DNA of 61,503 bases, taken from Candidatus Thorarchaeota archaeon. GTDB taxonomy: Archaea; Asgardarchaeota; Thorarchaeia; Thorarchaeales; Thorarchaeaceae. The stretch lies in NCBI GenBank assembly GCA_020348985.1, contig CP070761.1, positions 1,459,646 to 1,521,148 of the forward strand, written 5' to 3'. Positions 33,413 to 41,159 of the stretch are shown one piece after another. Each line of letters begins with the position of its first letter. The stretch's first letter is position 1. Both the position numbers and the translations under genes were made by a program. The notes under the pieces are model-generated. The model searched no databases. It was not told the DNA's origin and saw only the letters and a list, made by a program, of their open reading frames with translations.

Positions 33413-33440
33413 CCCTAGGTGGGCGGTCTACCCACTAGGG
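33413..33440. promoter_or_regulatory. Imperfect inverted repeat at the nuo operon start
   Basis: Arms CCCTAGGTGGG and CCCACTAGGG pair over 10 bp with one bulged G and a seven-base centre. On the minus strand the repeat would start right at the transcription start predicted from the TATA box at 33468-33476. It could therefore be an operator or a hairpin at the 5' end of the nuoA mRNA. Confidence 0.45.
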
Positions 33441-33467
33441 TTGAGAGGGCCGCGTACAAACAGCCTA

Positions 33468-33476
33468 GATAAAAAC
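33468..33476 (-). promoter_or_regulatory. Candidate TATA box of the nuoA-N operon
   Basis: GTTTTTATC on the minus strand predicts initiation near 33444 and a leader of about 70 bases that contains the inverted repeat. No other AT-rich element fits better in the 179 bp divergent spacer. Confidence 0.4.
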
Positions 33477-33500
33477 GCTTCGCCATTTTTCACAAAGGAG

Positions 33501-33508
33501 TTATATAG
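33501..33508 (+). promoter_or_regulatory. TATA box of the small membrane protein gene at 33555
   Basis: TTATATAG lies about 50 bp before the GTG start at 33555 and is a good TATA match on the plus strand, back to back with the nuo promoter. Confidence 0.45.
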
Positions 33509-33554
33509 AGCATCGAAATGAGAACGCCGCAGTACTGAGCTGGACTCAGGCTAG

Positions 33555-33914
33555 GTGATTATATTGGGATATAGAGAAGAGGGTTCATTCTTCTACTATC
33601 TTGCCCTCCTGATCGGCATGACTCTTGTAGGGGCATACTTCTGGTACATCTTGGACACCCCACTCACGAATACAGTATCTCATTTGATGTTGTTCTTGTC
33701 AGGAGTCCTTCTTGTCGTTTCGACGATGGGCCTTGGATACGCCAATACACGCTCTGGTCGAATAGGATTGACTGCCATGTCCGGCATTTTTGCCGGGGTC
33801 CATGGCTACCTTGACATAACCGTCTTCCCACTCCTTACAGGAATCATACTCTTTGCTTGGATTGCATTTGGCCTAATGTTGGCTTTTGCCGCCTTTGCCT
33901 GGCTAAAAGAGTAA
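33555..33914 (+). CDS. Small four-helix membrane protein between the nuo transcription units
   Basis: This 119-residue protein is almost entirely hydrophobic, with four predicted helices (about 14-31, 38-57, 68-90 and 93-116). I recognise no family. It starts at GTG 33555 (TTG 33564 possible) and is read against both neighbouring nuo units, converging on the 33927-34541 gene with a 12 bp gap. Location suggests a connection with the complex I-like enzyme, but its opposite strand means separate control. Confidence 0.5.
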   Translation: MIILGYREEGSFFYYLALLIGMTLVGAYFWYILDTPLTNTVSHLMLFLSGVLLVVSTMGLGYANTRSGRIGLTAMSGIFAGVHGYLDITVFPLLTGIILFAWIAFGLMLAFAAFAWLKE

Positions 33915-33926
33915 CTTCCGAGAAGT

Positions 33927-34541
33927 TCAGTCGCCTGAGGAAGGTTCCTCTTCTTCCTTAGGCTCTTCTTTCGTTTCTGGCATATCGACTTCTTCAGGCT
34001 CAATCTTCGACGGCTCACCCTGAACAGTTGCTGGTTCTTCTGGAGTACCCTCTTCTGAGACTTCCTCTTCGCCCTCTTCGGGTTCCTCTGGCTCTTCTGG
34101 CTCAGGGATGTACTTGGCCTGAATCGCCGCCACATCCATAATCCCTGGTGTGACTCTTTCCTCAGGGGAATGCTGGAGTGCAAAGCCACCAGCAAGAAGT
34201 AACGGAGCACCGACTCCCCAAGTCGCAAGGAACACTCCTCCACCAACTTGGAACGAGATCATGACGTAGATCAGAGCAGCGAAAACACTCAATCCCAGAG
34301 CCGGAGCCTTTCTCCTGCCCCGAGCTGGTCTTAGATAGCCCAAGAAGAAGAACGCCATGACTAATGGCAGAAGCAGAATAAGGGAAGTACCAGCAAAGGC
34401 CCCTGCTTCGGCGAGAATAGCGTTCACGTACGCTGGGTCCGTTATTGGCAGGTATAGCATGAAATGGAAGTAGTAGGCAGCGAGGAGCATGAAGCCTAGC
34501 CATGGCACGCAATACTGGTCTGTGTCTTCACGAAGAGTCAT
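33927..34541 (-). CDS. Unrecognised membrane protein with acidic tail, co-transcribed with the GlcD-NuoB fusion
   Basis: This 204-residue protein has four predicted helices (about 11-31, 39-64, 77-95 and 98-117) and a 70-residue low-complexity tail of Glu and Pro (PEPEEPEEPEEGEEEVSEEG). The tail is like those of NuoJ and the zinc-ribbon membrane protein. ATG 34541 has GGAGGAAA upstream, placed just after the fusion gene stop at 34553, so co-translation is likely. No known Nuo accessory subunit matches. I infer it anchors or accompanies the fusion protein at the membrane. Confidence 0.6.
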   Translation of the reverse strand: MTLREDTDQYCVPWLGFMLLAAYYFHFMLYLPITDPAYVNAILAEAGAFAGTSLILLLPLVMAFFFLGYLRPARGRRKAPALGLSVFAALIYVMISFQVGGGVFLATWGVGAPLLLAGGFALQHSPEERVTPGIMDVAAIQAKYIPEPEEPEEPEEGEEEVSEEGTPEEPATVQGEPSKIEPEEVDMPETKEEPKEEEEPSSGD

Positions 34542-34552
34542 CGCATTTCCTC

Positions 34553-36547
34553 CTACTGCATCATCCCCATGGCATCCTGGTTCTCGTACTTCATCTGCCA
34601 ATGTGTCGTGCCTGCACGAATCTTGTTCTGCAAGATGATATGTGCCCGCACAAAGTCAACTGGCTTGGGCGGACAACCGGGCAGGTAGACGTCAACCGGT
34701 ACAACCTTGTCAGGCGGCGTCATGAGCGAGTAGCCGTCCCAGAAGAGACCCCCACTTGCAGCACACTGACCGAACGACATGACGTACTTCGGCTCGGGCA
34801 TCTGCTCGTAGATTCGTCGAAGCCTTGGCGCCATCTTCTTCGTAAGAGATCCTGAGATCCACAGTACGTCGCATTGCCGAGGTCCGAATAGAGGCAGCAT
34901 TCCGAATCGCTCAATATCCCATCTTGACGCCACTGCGGCCGCACCGTCAACCATGCAACAGCCAAGTCCGTACTGGACCGGCCATGGGCTGTGAGCTCTC
35001 CCCCATCTAAGCATCCACTTCAGTGGCGGGACATTCTGCAGCCACTTGAGCAATATCGGTGCAATGCGGCCGAATCCGTTCCTGAAGAAGTCATAGAATA
35101 TCCAGAGGAAGTACTTGCCGATTCTGAGAATGAATGGAAGCCAATAGGCAAACACCTTGCCTGGGTTCGAGATTTCCTTCGGGTCCCACTTCAGCTTGGC
35201 GGCGCGGATCTTCGCAAGCCGTCGCTTACCAAAGTAGGTCGATGCGTAGTTGGCGAACCATATTCCCGTAGAGTGAGGATGTCCACCGTGACGCTGTGCA
35301 ATCTTGAAGATGACGAAGCTCTGTGCCCAGCTGAACATGAAGAAACGTCGACGCTCGTCTTCGAGGAAGTATCCCATCATCGTAACGCCGTTCTTGGACG
35401 TGACATAGCCATCGATTCCAGCGCGAGCTGAAGCCTGCTCAAACTGGAAATCACTTAGGATTGGTTCAAGGTTTTCAAGCGGAGCAAACGCCTGTCCTAC
35501 AACCAAAGTTGGGCCGCCTTTCTTAACACGCATAGGATAGTAGCGGTCATGCCATTCGTGTTCGGCTACATGCTTGTCATATACAACACCTTGGAACTCC
35601 TCTGCCACGTGCCGAACTAGGGCGTGGCCCTCTTCGACTTCTTCATCAGTTCCGTCATAGGCAACCAAGACCATCCCGTGATGAACAGGGAATGGGAACT
35701 TCTCTTCACTTTCCCAGTTTGCCTTCTTGAGGTCAGTGTACTTGCTCTCTTCGAACTTGATTGTATGAGGCGTCGGTCCTTCCTCAACGATCTTCTCAAT
35801 GGCGAAGACCATCAAGTAGTTCTCGGGAAAACTAGCCACAATCGGTTTTATCGGCGTCAACGGCTTAATCTTGAGTTTGACTTTGGTTATAATCCCAAGA
35901 ATCCCCTCGGTGTCGCACCAGAGGTCAGTATCCTTGCTTCTGATGATTCTACCTTTTGGCAGTACAGCCTCGACTTCAATCACGTTGTCGTTGATTGTGC
36001 CATACTTGAGTGAGCCGATACCGTCTCCGCCTTGTGAAACCCATCCGCCGACCGTGGCAGATAATCCAGATGATGGATAGGCTCTCAGATCCAAGTCGTG
36101 TCGGTTCAACTCGAACTGAAGATTGGCCCAAGAGATGCCAGGCTCAACAGTAACGGTCAGATTTTCTTTGTCGATTTCAACAACAGAGTCCATCCTGCGC
36201 ATGTCAACAACAATGCCGCCCTTTCTCGGAATTGCACCGCCATAACCCGAGGTCCCTGCGCCTCTTGGCACAAGCGGGATTTTGTGTTTGTTTGCGAATT
36301 CGTAGAGGGTCTTGATCTCCTGAGGGGTCTCTGGCTGAACGATAGCATCGGGGTTCGGGTTCATCAGCCACCCGACTTGCTTGGGCAACGACCCGACATC
36401 CATCCCTTGAATAACGAGTTCATGCTTCTCAGTGAGAAGCCGGTCACCGAAGGTCTCGGCGAGTTTAGAGGCAAGTTTCTTTTTCAGCGTCACGCAGGGA
36501 CTCTCCATACTGTCTGCTGATGGTCGGGGGGTGGATTCCTCCGACAT
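34553..36547 (-). CDS. GlcD-NuoB fusion: FAD-linked oxidoreductase joined to the complex I N2 subunit
   Basis: This 664-residue protein joins two modules normally in different enzymes. Residues about 60-240 are an FAD-binding PCMH-type domain with the pyrophosphate loop PRGAGTSGYGG (94-104), and 240-475 a GlcD-type C-terminal domain (EHEWHDRYYPMRVKK, EISNPGKVF). Residues 475-513 form a hydrophobic, aromatic linker. Residues 514-650 are a full NuoB with the four N2 ligands Cys530, Cys531, Cys595 and Cys625 (GLGCCMVDG, MSFGQCAASGG, VYLPGCPPKPV) and RWDIERFG. No separate nuoB exists in the window. ATG 36547 has little leader. I infer electrons pass from the flavin module into the N2 cluster. Confidence 0.93.
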   Translation of the reverse strand: MSEESTPRPSADSMESPCVTLKKKLASKLAETFGDRLLTEKHELVIQGMDVGSLPKQVGWLMNPNPDAIVQPETPQEIKTLYEFANKHKIPLVPRGAGTSGYGGAIPRKGGIVVDMRRMDSVVEIDKENLTVTVEPGISWANLQFELNRHDLDLRAYPSSGLSATVGGWVSQGGDGIGSLKYGTINDNVIEVEAVLPKGRIIRSKDTDLWCDTEGILGIITKVKLKIKPLTPIKPIVASFPENYLMVFAIEKIVEEGPTPHTIKFEESKYTDLKKANWESEEKFPFPVHHGMVLVAYDGTDEEVEEGHALVRHVAEEFQGVVYDKHVAEHEWHDRYYPMRVKKGGPTLVVGQAFAPLENLEPILSDFQFEQASARAGIDGYVTSKNGVTMMGYFLEDERRRFFMFSWAQSFVIFKIAQRHGGHPHSTGIWFANYASTYFGKRRLAKIRAAKLKWDPKEISNPGKVFAYWLPFILRIGKYFLWIFYDFFRNGFGRIAPILLKWLQNVPPLKWMLRWGRAHSPWPVQYGLGCCMVDGAAAVASRWDIERFGMLPLFGPRQCDVLWISGSLTKKMAPRLRRIYEQMPEPKYVMSFGQCAASGGLFWDGYSLMTPPDKVVPVDVYLPGCPPKPVDFVRAHIILQNKIRAGTTHWQMKYENQDAMGMMQ

Positions 36548-36685
36548 AAAAACCTAGCGAGATTCAGGCACCGGGTCGGACCACTCGACAGCGATTTTGG
36601 ACGTTTGTCATAGAGAAAAAGTATTAGTGCAGGTTTGTGGGGAACCCGACGACGGAAAGAAGTATGCTTCTGAGGTCTTGAAACA
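36548..36685. promoter_or_regulatory. Divergent promoter between the GlcD-NuoB fusion and its GlcF partner
   Basis: This 138 bp spacer drives the fusion leftward and glcF rightward. The only AT-rich element, AAAAAGTATTAG at about 36614-36625, is 60-70 bp from both starts and could serve either way. A Shine-Dalgarno-like GAGGTC lies before ATG 36686; none is visible before ATG 36547. Confidence 0.35.
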
Positions 36686-37912
36686 ATGAAGTTCCCTCTG
36701 CTTGAACAGTACGGTCTCCAGGACCAGCCTTTTACTTGTGCCCAATGCAGCTTCTGTCAAGTAGGAAATGGTGCATGCCCGACATACAAGGTCAAGCGTC
36801 GTGACAGTTATTCTGGAAAGGGCAAGATGATTTTGGCTAGGACACTCATCCAAGGCAGAATCAAACCCTCTGAAGGGCTCGAGGGTTTGAGAGATGCAAT
36901 CTTTGGGTGCACTCTTTGCGGAGGCTGTGAGGAAATCTGTCAGGTCGACATTCCTTTCGTCAAGATCTATCAGCTTCTTCGAGCAGACTTCCTCAGGAGA
37001 GGAATGTGGCCGGAAGAGCTTGTTCCAATGAAAGAGACCCTTGTCGATGACTTCAACGTTCAGGGTCAGGATAATGATGATAGAGTTGAAGGATGGTCAT
37101 ATTGGCATCCAGATGAAGATGCGCTTCTTGAGAAGGTTGGACAGAACGCGAAGACTGCCTTCTTCTTTGGGTGCAACTCATCATTTAGAGGAGTACCCAT
37201 CCAAGGAACAATTGCGACACTCCTAATAATGGACAAGATTGGCGAGGACTACACAGTTCTCGGAGATGAAGAGTGGTGTTGTGGTGCCCCGTTGATAATG
37301 ACAGGTGACTTCGATTCGGCGCGCAAGTTCGCTGAGCACAACATCAAGCAATACAAGGAGCTTGGTGTACAACGGATAGTAACCAATTGTCCTGGTTGTT
37401 ACAAGATGTGGGCACATGAGTATCATGAATTCCTAGACATTGACCATCCATTCGAGGTTGTCTATGGTGCTCAGTATTTCTCACGCCTCATTGATGAAGG
37501 AAAGCTCGCTGAATTCACCAACCCTCTTGATGTGACTGTTACATTCCACGATGGTTGTGACGCGGGTCGAAACTCAGGCATCTATGAGGAACCACGGAAA
37601 GTCCTCGAGCATCTGCCAGGTGTTACACTCGAAGAGCTACCTCACAACAAAGCCAACTGCTATTGTTGTGGATCCGGTGGAGTACTAAGGCCAGTTGACG
37701 CCGACTTTGCGCTGGAGATTAACAAGCTCAAAGTCGAAGACATCGAGCAGACAAGCGCAGACTGGGTTATTGCCGCTTGTCCATCGTGTGTTGACTTCAT
37801 GAATGATCAACTGCCCCAGACGGGGTCTCAGAAACGAGTAAAGGACCTCTCAGTGCTCGTTGCTGAAGCTTTGGGCCTAACGTGGGATGGGCTTGACGAG
37901 ATCTACGGCTAA
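36686..37912 (+). CDS. GlcF/HdrD-type iron-sulfur protein with two CCG domains (pair A)
   Basis: This 408-residue electron-transfer protein has two N-terminal [4Fe-4S] motifs (CAQCSFCQVGNGACP and CTLCGGCEEICQ). It also has two cysteine-rich CCG domains: FFFGCNSS ... WCCGAPLI ... NCPGCYKMW and FHDGCDAGR ... CYCCGSGG ... ACPSCVDF. Such proteins accompany GlcD-type flavoproteins in glycolate and D-lactate oxidases and resemble heterodisulfide reductase HdrD. It diverges from the GlcD-NuoB gene, and all other glcD genes here are adjacent to a glcF, so it is the natural partner of the fusion. It probably sits on the cytoplasmic side. Confidence 0.9.
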   Translation: MKFPLLEQYGLQDQPFTCAQCSFCQVGNGACPTYKVKRRDSYSGKGKMILARTLIQGRIKPSEGLEGLRDAIFGCTLCGGCEEICQVDIPFVKIYQLLRADFLRRGMWPEELVPMKETLVDDFNVQGQDNDDRVEGWSYWHPDEDALLEKVGQNAKTAFFFGCNSSFRGVPIQGTIATLLIMDKIGEDYTVLGDEEWCCGAPLIMTGDFDSARKFAEHNIKQYKELGVQRIVTNCPGCYKMWAHEYHEFLDIDHPFEVVYGAQYFSRLIDEGKLAEFTNPLDVTVTFHDGCDAGRNSGIYEEPRKVLEHLPGVTLEELPHNKANCYCCGSGGVLRPVDADFALEINKLKVEDIEQTSADWVIAACPSCVDFMNDQLPQTGSQKRVKDLSVLVAEALGLTWDGLDEIYG

Positions 37913-37933
37913 GAATCGATGCGCTTTCGACAT

Positions 37934-37942
37934 GTAAATATG
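37934..37942 (+). promoter_or_regulatory. Candidate TATA box for the gene at 37966
   Basis: GTAAATATG lies about 28 bp before ATG 37966, so the transcript would be nearly leaderless. A GGTTAC element, repeated in other spacers of this cluster, lies between the box and the ATG. Confidence 0.4.
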
Positions 37943-37965
37943 TAGCCGTTTACGGTTACAGTCTA

Positions 37966-39228
37966 ATGAGCGAGCTGTCAATCAGAGACCGTATCAAGAA
38001 GAAGAAATGGGTCTACGAAGAGATCGTCGAAAGAGTCCCGCCATTCAGATGGTTACCGCCAACTCTAGACGTCGTCGCTCAACTTCTACTTGTTGAGGCA
38101 GTGGGGATAATCGCATTCATCTACTTTCAGATGCCCCTTGAAGCTGTCATATTCGGTTCGCTCGCAATTGTCTACACAGTTGTCTGGTCTGCAGGATGCT
38201 TGAACATCATTCCTTGGGTCAGACGCCTGAGGGACCCAACAAATGAACAAGAATTGCGAGTTCTGCAAGCCTACAAGGAACGACTTCTTCTTAGTCGCCC
38301 AATCGAGCTAGCTGGAGGTCTCCTTTGTTTTGCCGGAGTGATTACGATTCTCTTCCTCAATCAGGATGTCTTGAGAGACTTCCTTGGTAGTGGCTTCGGG
38401 AATCCTTTACTGTTTGTTCTGGTGGGCGTGCTGGCATGGGATATCAGCTACAGACTGGGGCTTTCATTCGTCACAACTATGCTTGCGGCAAACAGATCCA
38501 TCCGACTGAGTAACGCTGCAAACAGAAGAAGAGGATTAGAATACACTGCCTATACCGAAGTCCAGACTTTGAAATCACTTGATCTGGTGAACCTATACTG
38601 GGGGGCATCAGCGGTTCTGCTCCTCCCAATAGCAAGCAGACTCCCTCTTCTGTTCTATGGCCTCCTCGCCTTTTTAGGAGCGATTCTGGGATTCTCGGTC
38701 CTAAGCTTGATGATGATGGAGACCGTTCCATGGCTTCCTCCTGATGTAGAGAGCATCCTGCATCACGAACGGTTTGCCTATGTTGCTTTGTGTTCCAAGA
38801 AGCAGACACACGTGACGCCAGTAGTGTTTGTCTATGATGGGAAGCACCTCTACTTCGCCATATCTGTGGCTTCCGCCAAGTACAGGATTCTCAAGAAGAA
38901 TGACAAGATAGCCGCGCTTGTGGATCTTCGAGACCGAAGGAATCCCATGAACAACCGGGCCGTTATGCTGCGAGGAAAAGGCATGATTCTCGGAGAGCTA
39001 ACGCCGCTGGGTACATTGAGACTCTTTATCTATGGATTGTGGATGCTCTGGGTACGATCTCTCTTCTGGAGGAAGTACCCACTCTACATGAACTACTATG
39101 AAGAACGTACTCATGAACTGCCCCTTGCTTGGCAGAACAAACCGTTCCTGTCAAGACTTATGGTTCGTATAGCGGTTGAGAAGATAACTTACTGGAGGGC
39201 GGCGAAACCGTTGCCACTCAGGGTGTGA
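37966..39228 (+). CDS. Membrane protein with a C-terminal pyridoxamine-phosphate-oxidase-like split barrel
   Basis: This 420-residue protein has an N-terminal half with about six membrane helices (roughly 35-75, 115-165 and 205-255). The split-barrel flavin-binding-type domain follows (about 265-355: ERFAYVALCSKKQTHVTPVVFVYDG, seen by its parts FAYVALCSK and HVTPVVFVYDGKHLYFA, then YRILKKNDKIAALVDL). PNPOx-like barrels bind FMN, F420 or heme. The last 70 residues include a further hydrophobic patch. It ends four bases before the next gene, which encodes a second split barrel, so both are in one operon. The role is unknown; a membrane flavin redox step is plausible. Confidence 0.65.
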   Translation: MSELSIRDRIKKKKWVYEEIVERVPPFRWLPPTLDVVAQLLLVEAVGIIAFIYFQMPLEAVIFGSLAIVYTVVWSAGCLNIIPWVRRLRDPTNEQELRVLQAYKERLLLSRPIELAGGLLCFAGVITILFLNQDVLRDFLGSGFGNPLLFVLVGVLAWDISYRLGLSFVTTMLAANRSIRLSNAANRRRGLEYTAYTEVQTLKSLDLVNLYWGASAVLLLPIASRLPLLFYGLLAFLGAILGFSVLSLMMMETVPWLPPDVESILHHERFAYVALCSKKQTHVTPVVFVYDGKHLYFAISVASAKYRILKKNDKIAALVDLRDRRNPMNNRAVMLRGKGMILGELTPLGTLRLFIYGLWMLWVRSLFWRKYPLYMNYYEERTHELPLAWQNKPFLSRLMVRIAVEKITYWRAAKPLPLRV

Positions 39229-39232
39229 TCGC

Positions 39233-39718
39233 ATGTTTCAGGCCAAACCAGCAAGGACCCAGTTGCGAAAGACCAGGAGCATTCCATTAGAGGCACTTCA
39301 TGTCCTCAAAGATGGATTCTTTGCATATCTTGCCACAGCCAAGATGGATTGCAACCCGCACCTTACGGCGATGTTCTACATATGGGACGAAGATTCTAGA
39401 TCCATCTACATGATTGCTTCGAAGAGAAGCCGCAAGCTGTATAACATCAGGAATAACACAAAGGTCTGCGTCACCATTGACGAGCGCGATCCATTTTCAC
39501 CTGGAAGAAACTGCGGTGTTATGATTAGGGGCAACGCCCACCTCGTTGAGATGGAAATCGCACCTCAAGACATCATGCTAAACTTTCTTGAGAAGTATAT
39601 GGATTTCCTCGGAGTCGGATATCCGCTCGGTACGAGAATCGCGATTCGTGTCGATCCAAAGTATCTCTCCTATTGGAAAGGAACCAACTTCTATCGTTGG
39701 AAGAACCCAGACATATAG
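39233..39718 (+). CDS. Pyridoxamine-phosphate-oxidase-like flavin/F420-binding protein
   Basis: This 161-residue soluble split-barrel protein contains FFAYLATAKMDCNPHLTAMFYIWD, visible as FAYLATAKM and NPHLTAMFYIWDED, then KRSRKLYNIRNNTKVCVTID and GVMIRGNAHLVE. This pattern is shared with FMN- or F420-dependent oxidoreductases of the PNPOx class. Its barrel resembles that at the end of the upstream membrane protein, and the two genes are only four bases apart, suggesting they act together. The cofactor cannot be decided by reading. Confidence 0.75.
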   Translation: MFQAKPARTQLRKTRSIPLEALHVLKDGFFAYLATAKMDCNPHLTAMFYIWDEDSRSIYMIASKRSRKLYNIRNNTKVCVTIDERDPFSPGRNCGVMIRGNAHLVEMEIAPQDIMLNFLEKYMDFLGVGYPLGTRIAIRVDPKYLSYWKGTNFYRWKNPDI

Positions 39719-39775
39719 AAGAAGGCTTGAATCACTCAATGGTCCATGGTGTGAATTCGTTCGTCAATAATATGA

Positions 39776-39829
39776 AATGGTTACGAGATGTAAAATAGCG
39801 CCCACAGATATCTGGATACCGTAACCATT
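39776..39829. repeat. Inverted repeat with nested palindrome between two operons
   Basis: AATGGTTACG (39776-39785) and CGTAACCATT (39820-39829) are perfect 10 bp arms. In the 34 bp between them lies the palindrome CAGATATCTG (39805-39814). It could form a branched RNA hairpin ending the upstream operon or bind a regulator of the cytochrome operon that starts at 39935. Confidence 0.45.
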
Positions 39830-39870
39830 CTGAAAACATTCGATAGCAGAATCTTGGAATTTCGGAAAGA

Positions 39871-39879
39871 GTTTAAAAG
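39871..39879 (+). promoter_or_regulatory. TATA-like box for the cytochrome gene at 39935
   Basis: GTTTAAAAG lies inside the region that a longer reading frame from 39854 would translate. It is a better promoter than coding sequence and supports ATG 39935 as the start. Confidence 0.4.
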
Positions 39880-39934
39880 TCGCCCATTGTGGGACCGACC
39901 TCGACTAGCGACGAGATGCACACCATATCTCTCG

Positions 39935-41155
39935 ATGGTGACTGATGTGAAGAAGCAGGTTCGTGTTGGTTTGGTTCTCGCGGCCGTGGGATTCGTAATA
40001 ATCTTGGCCGCAGGAAGTGTTGTTGGTTTCCCCAGTCAAAGTGGAAACTGTGCTTCGAGCGGCTGTCATGATGATCCTTCTGGGATAACAATCACGACTG
40101 ACACGACTGTCAATACAGAACCAGGAGCGACATTCGAGCTCACGGTAGATGTAGTTGGACGGTCAGGTCAGAATTCGTTGCTGCTCAAGTTTCCAAGTAA
40201 TCTTGAAGACAACAGCCTCTTCACCTATGTTGGCTTGAGCGCGGAAGGCGAGGTCAGCGATGGAGATCCAGCAGATTTGGATCCCGACACAGATGAGGTC
40301 AGTGTGCAGTACAGCATTACAGCTCCCGGGGGTGCTGGTTCCTATACTCTAACTCTTTTTGCAGCCCAACATACACCAAATGGAAACAGCATTGACATAC
40401 TAGTGAGCGTTGTTCCAACGGGCCCTGGACCACTAATCACGGATGTAAATCGTACACCGTCCATTCCGGAGGCGGAAGAAACCATCACTATTACTGCGAA
40501 TATCTCTTCGCAGTACGCTATAACTGAGGCTACACTTCAGTATAGCACTGATAACGGCACAAACTGGGCGAATGTATCGATGTTTCTTGTCGGAGACTTA
40601 TACGAGGCAGAGATACCTGGTTTTGCTGATGACACATATGTCACTTACCGTATAGTGGCGGTAGATGAGAATGGGATAGAGAGCATTTCGGAGGCTGCAG
40701 AGTATGCTTACAGGGTTGGTGACTTCCCGATACCTCCCCAAGAACCGCCGCCACAGTTACACTACGGCTATTATCTCGGCGCGCCTGCCATCTTTCTGGC
40801 ATATCTAGGGACTGCACTTGAGTACTATGACGAGGAGAAGTTCACAAGGCTACACGGATTGATGCTTACTGCCGCTTACATTCTTACCTCCATCAACATT
40901 CTTCTATTGTTCCAAGAAAGCCCCTCCGCATGGACCGCTTTGAACCCGATGTACATGCTTGACATGTCGAATATATTGCTCTTCGTTCACTCTTGGCATA
41001 TCTGGATTGGCATACTCAGCATGATTCTCGGTACTCTCGCTCTAATTACGCATCTCGCAGGTTGGAAGACCTGCAATCTTGGACTACCTGCAGTTCTGCT
41101 TTGGACGATACTTGGAATATCAGGAATCTATCTCAACATCGCTTTCAGGATGTGA
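39935..41155 (+). CDS. c-type cytochrome with CX4CH heme site and C-terminal four-helix membrane domain
   Basis: This 406-residue protein begins with a signal/anchor helix (VGLVLAAVGFVIILAAG). A heme-attachment motif CASSGCH follows (Cys39, Cys44, His45; four residues between the cysteines). Two beta-rich, Ig-like extracellular regions (about 50-160 and 165-265) and a Pro-rich linker (PIPPQEPPPQ) come next. The last 120 residues form four helices with histidines (RLHGLMLT, FVHSWHIWIG, ALITHLAGW) that could hold b-heme and resemble the separate 52764-53171 protein. It starts the operon with GlcD/GlcF pair B, four bases before glcD, so it is the likely electron acceptor of that pair. Confidence 0.75.
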   Translation: MVTDVKKQVRVGLVLAAVGFVIILAAGSVVGFPSQSGNCASSGCHDDPSGITITTDTTVNTEPGATFELTVDVVGRSGQNSLLLKFPSNLEDNSLFTYVGLSAEGEVSDGDPADLDPDTDEVSVQYSITAPGGAGSYTLTLFAAQHTPNGNSIDILVSVVPTGPGPLITDVNRTPSIPEAEETITITANISSQYAITEATLQYSTDNGTNWANVSMFLVGDLYEAEIPGFADDTYVTYRIVAVDENGIESISEAAEYAYRVGDFPIPPQEPPPQLHYGYYLGAPAIFLAYLGTALEYYDEEKFTRLHGLMLTAAYILTSINILLLFQESPSAWTALNPMYMLDMSNILLFVHSWHIWIGILSMILGTLALITHLAGWKTCNLGLPAVLLWTILGISGIYLNIAFRM

Positions 41156-41159
41156 TAAA

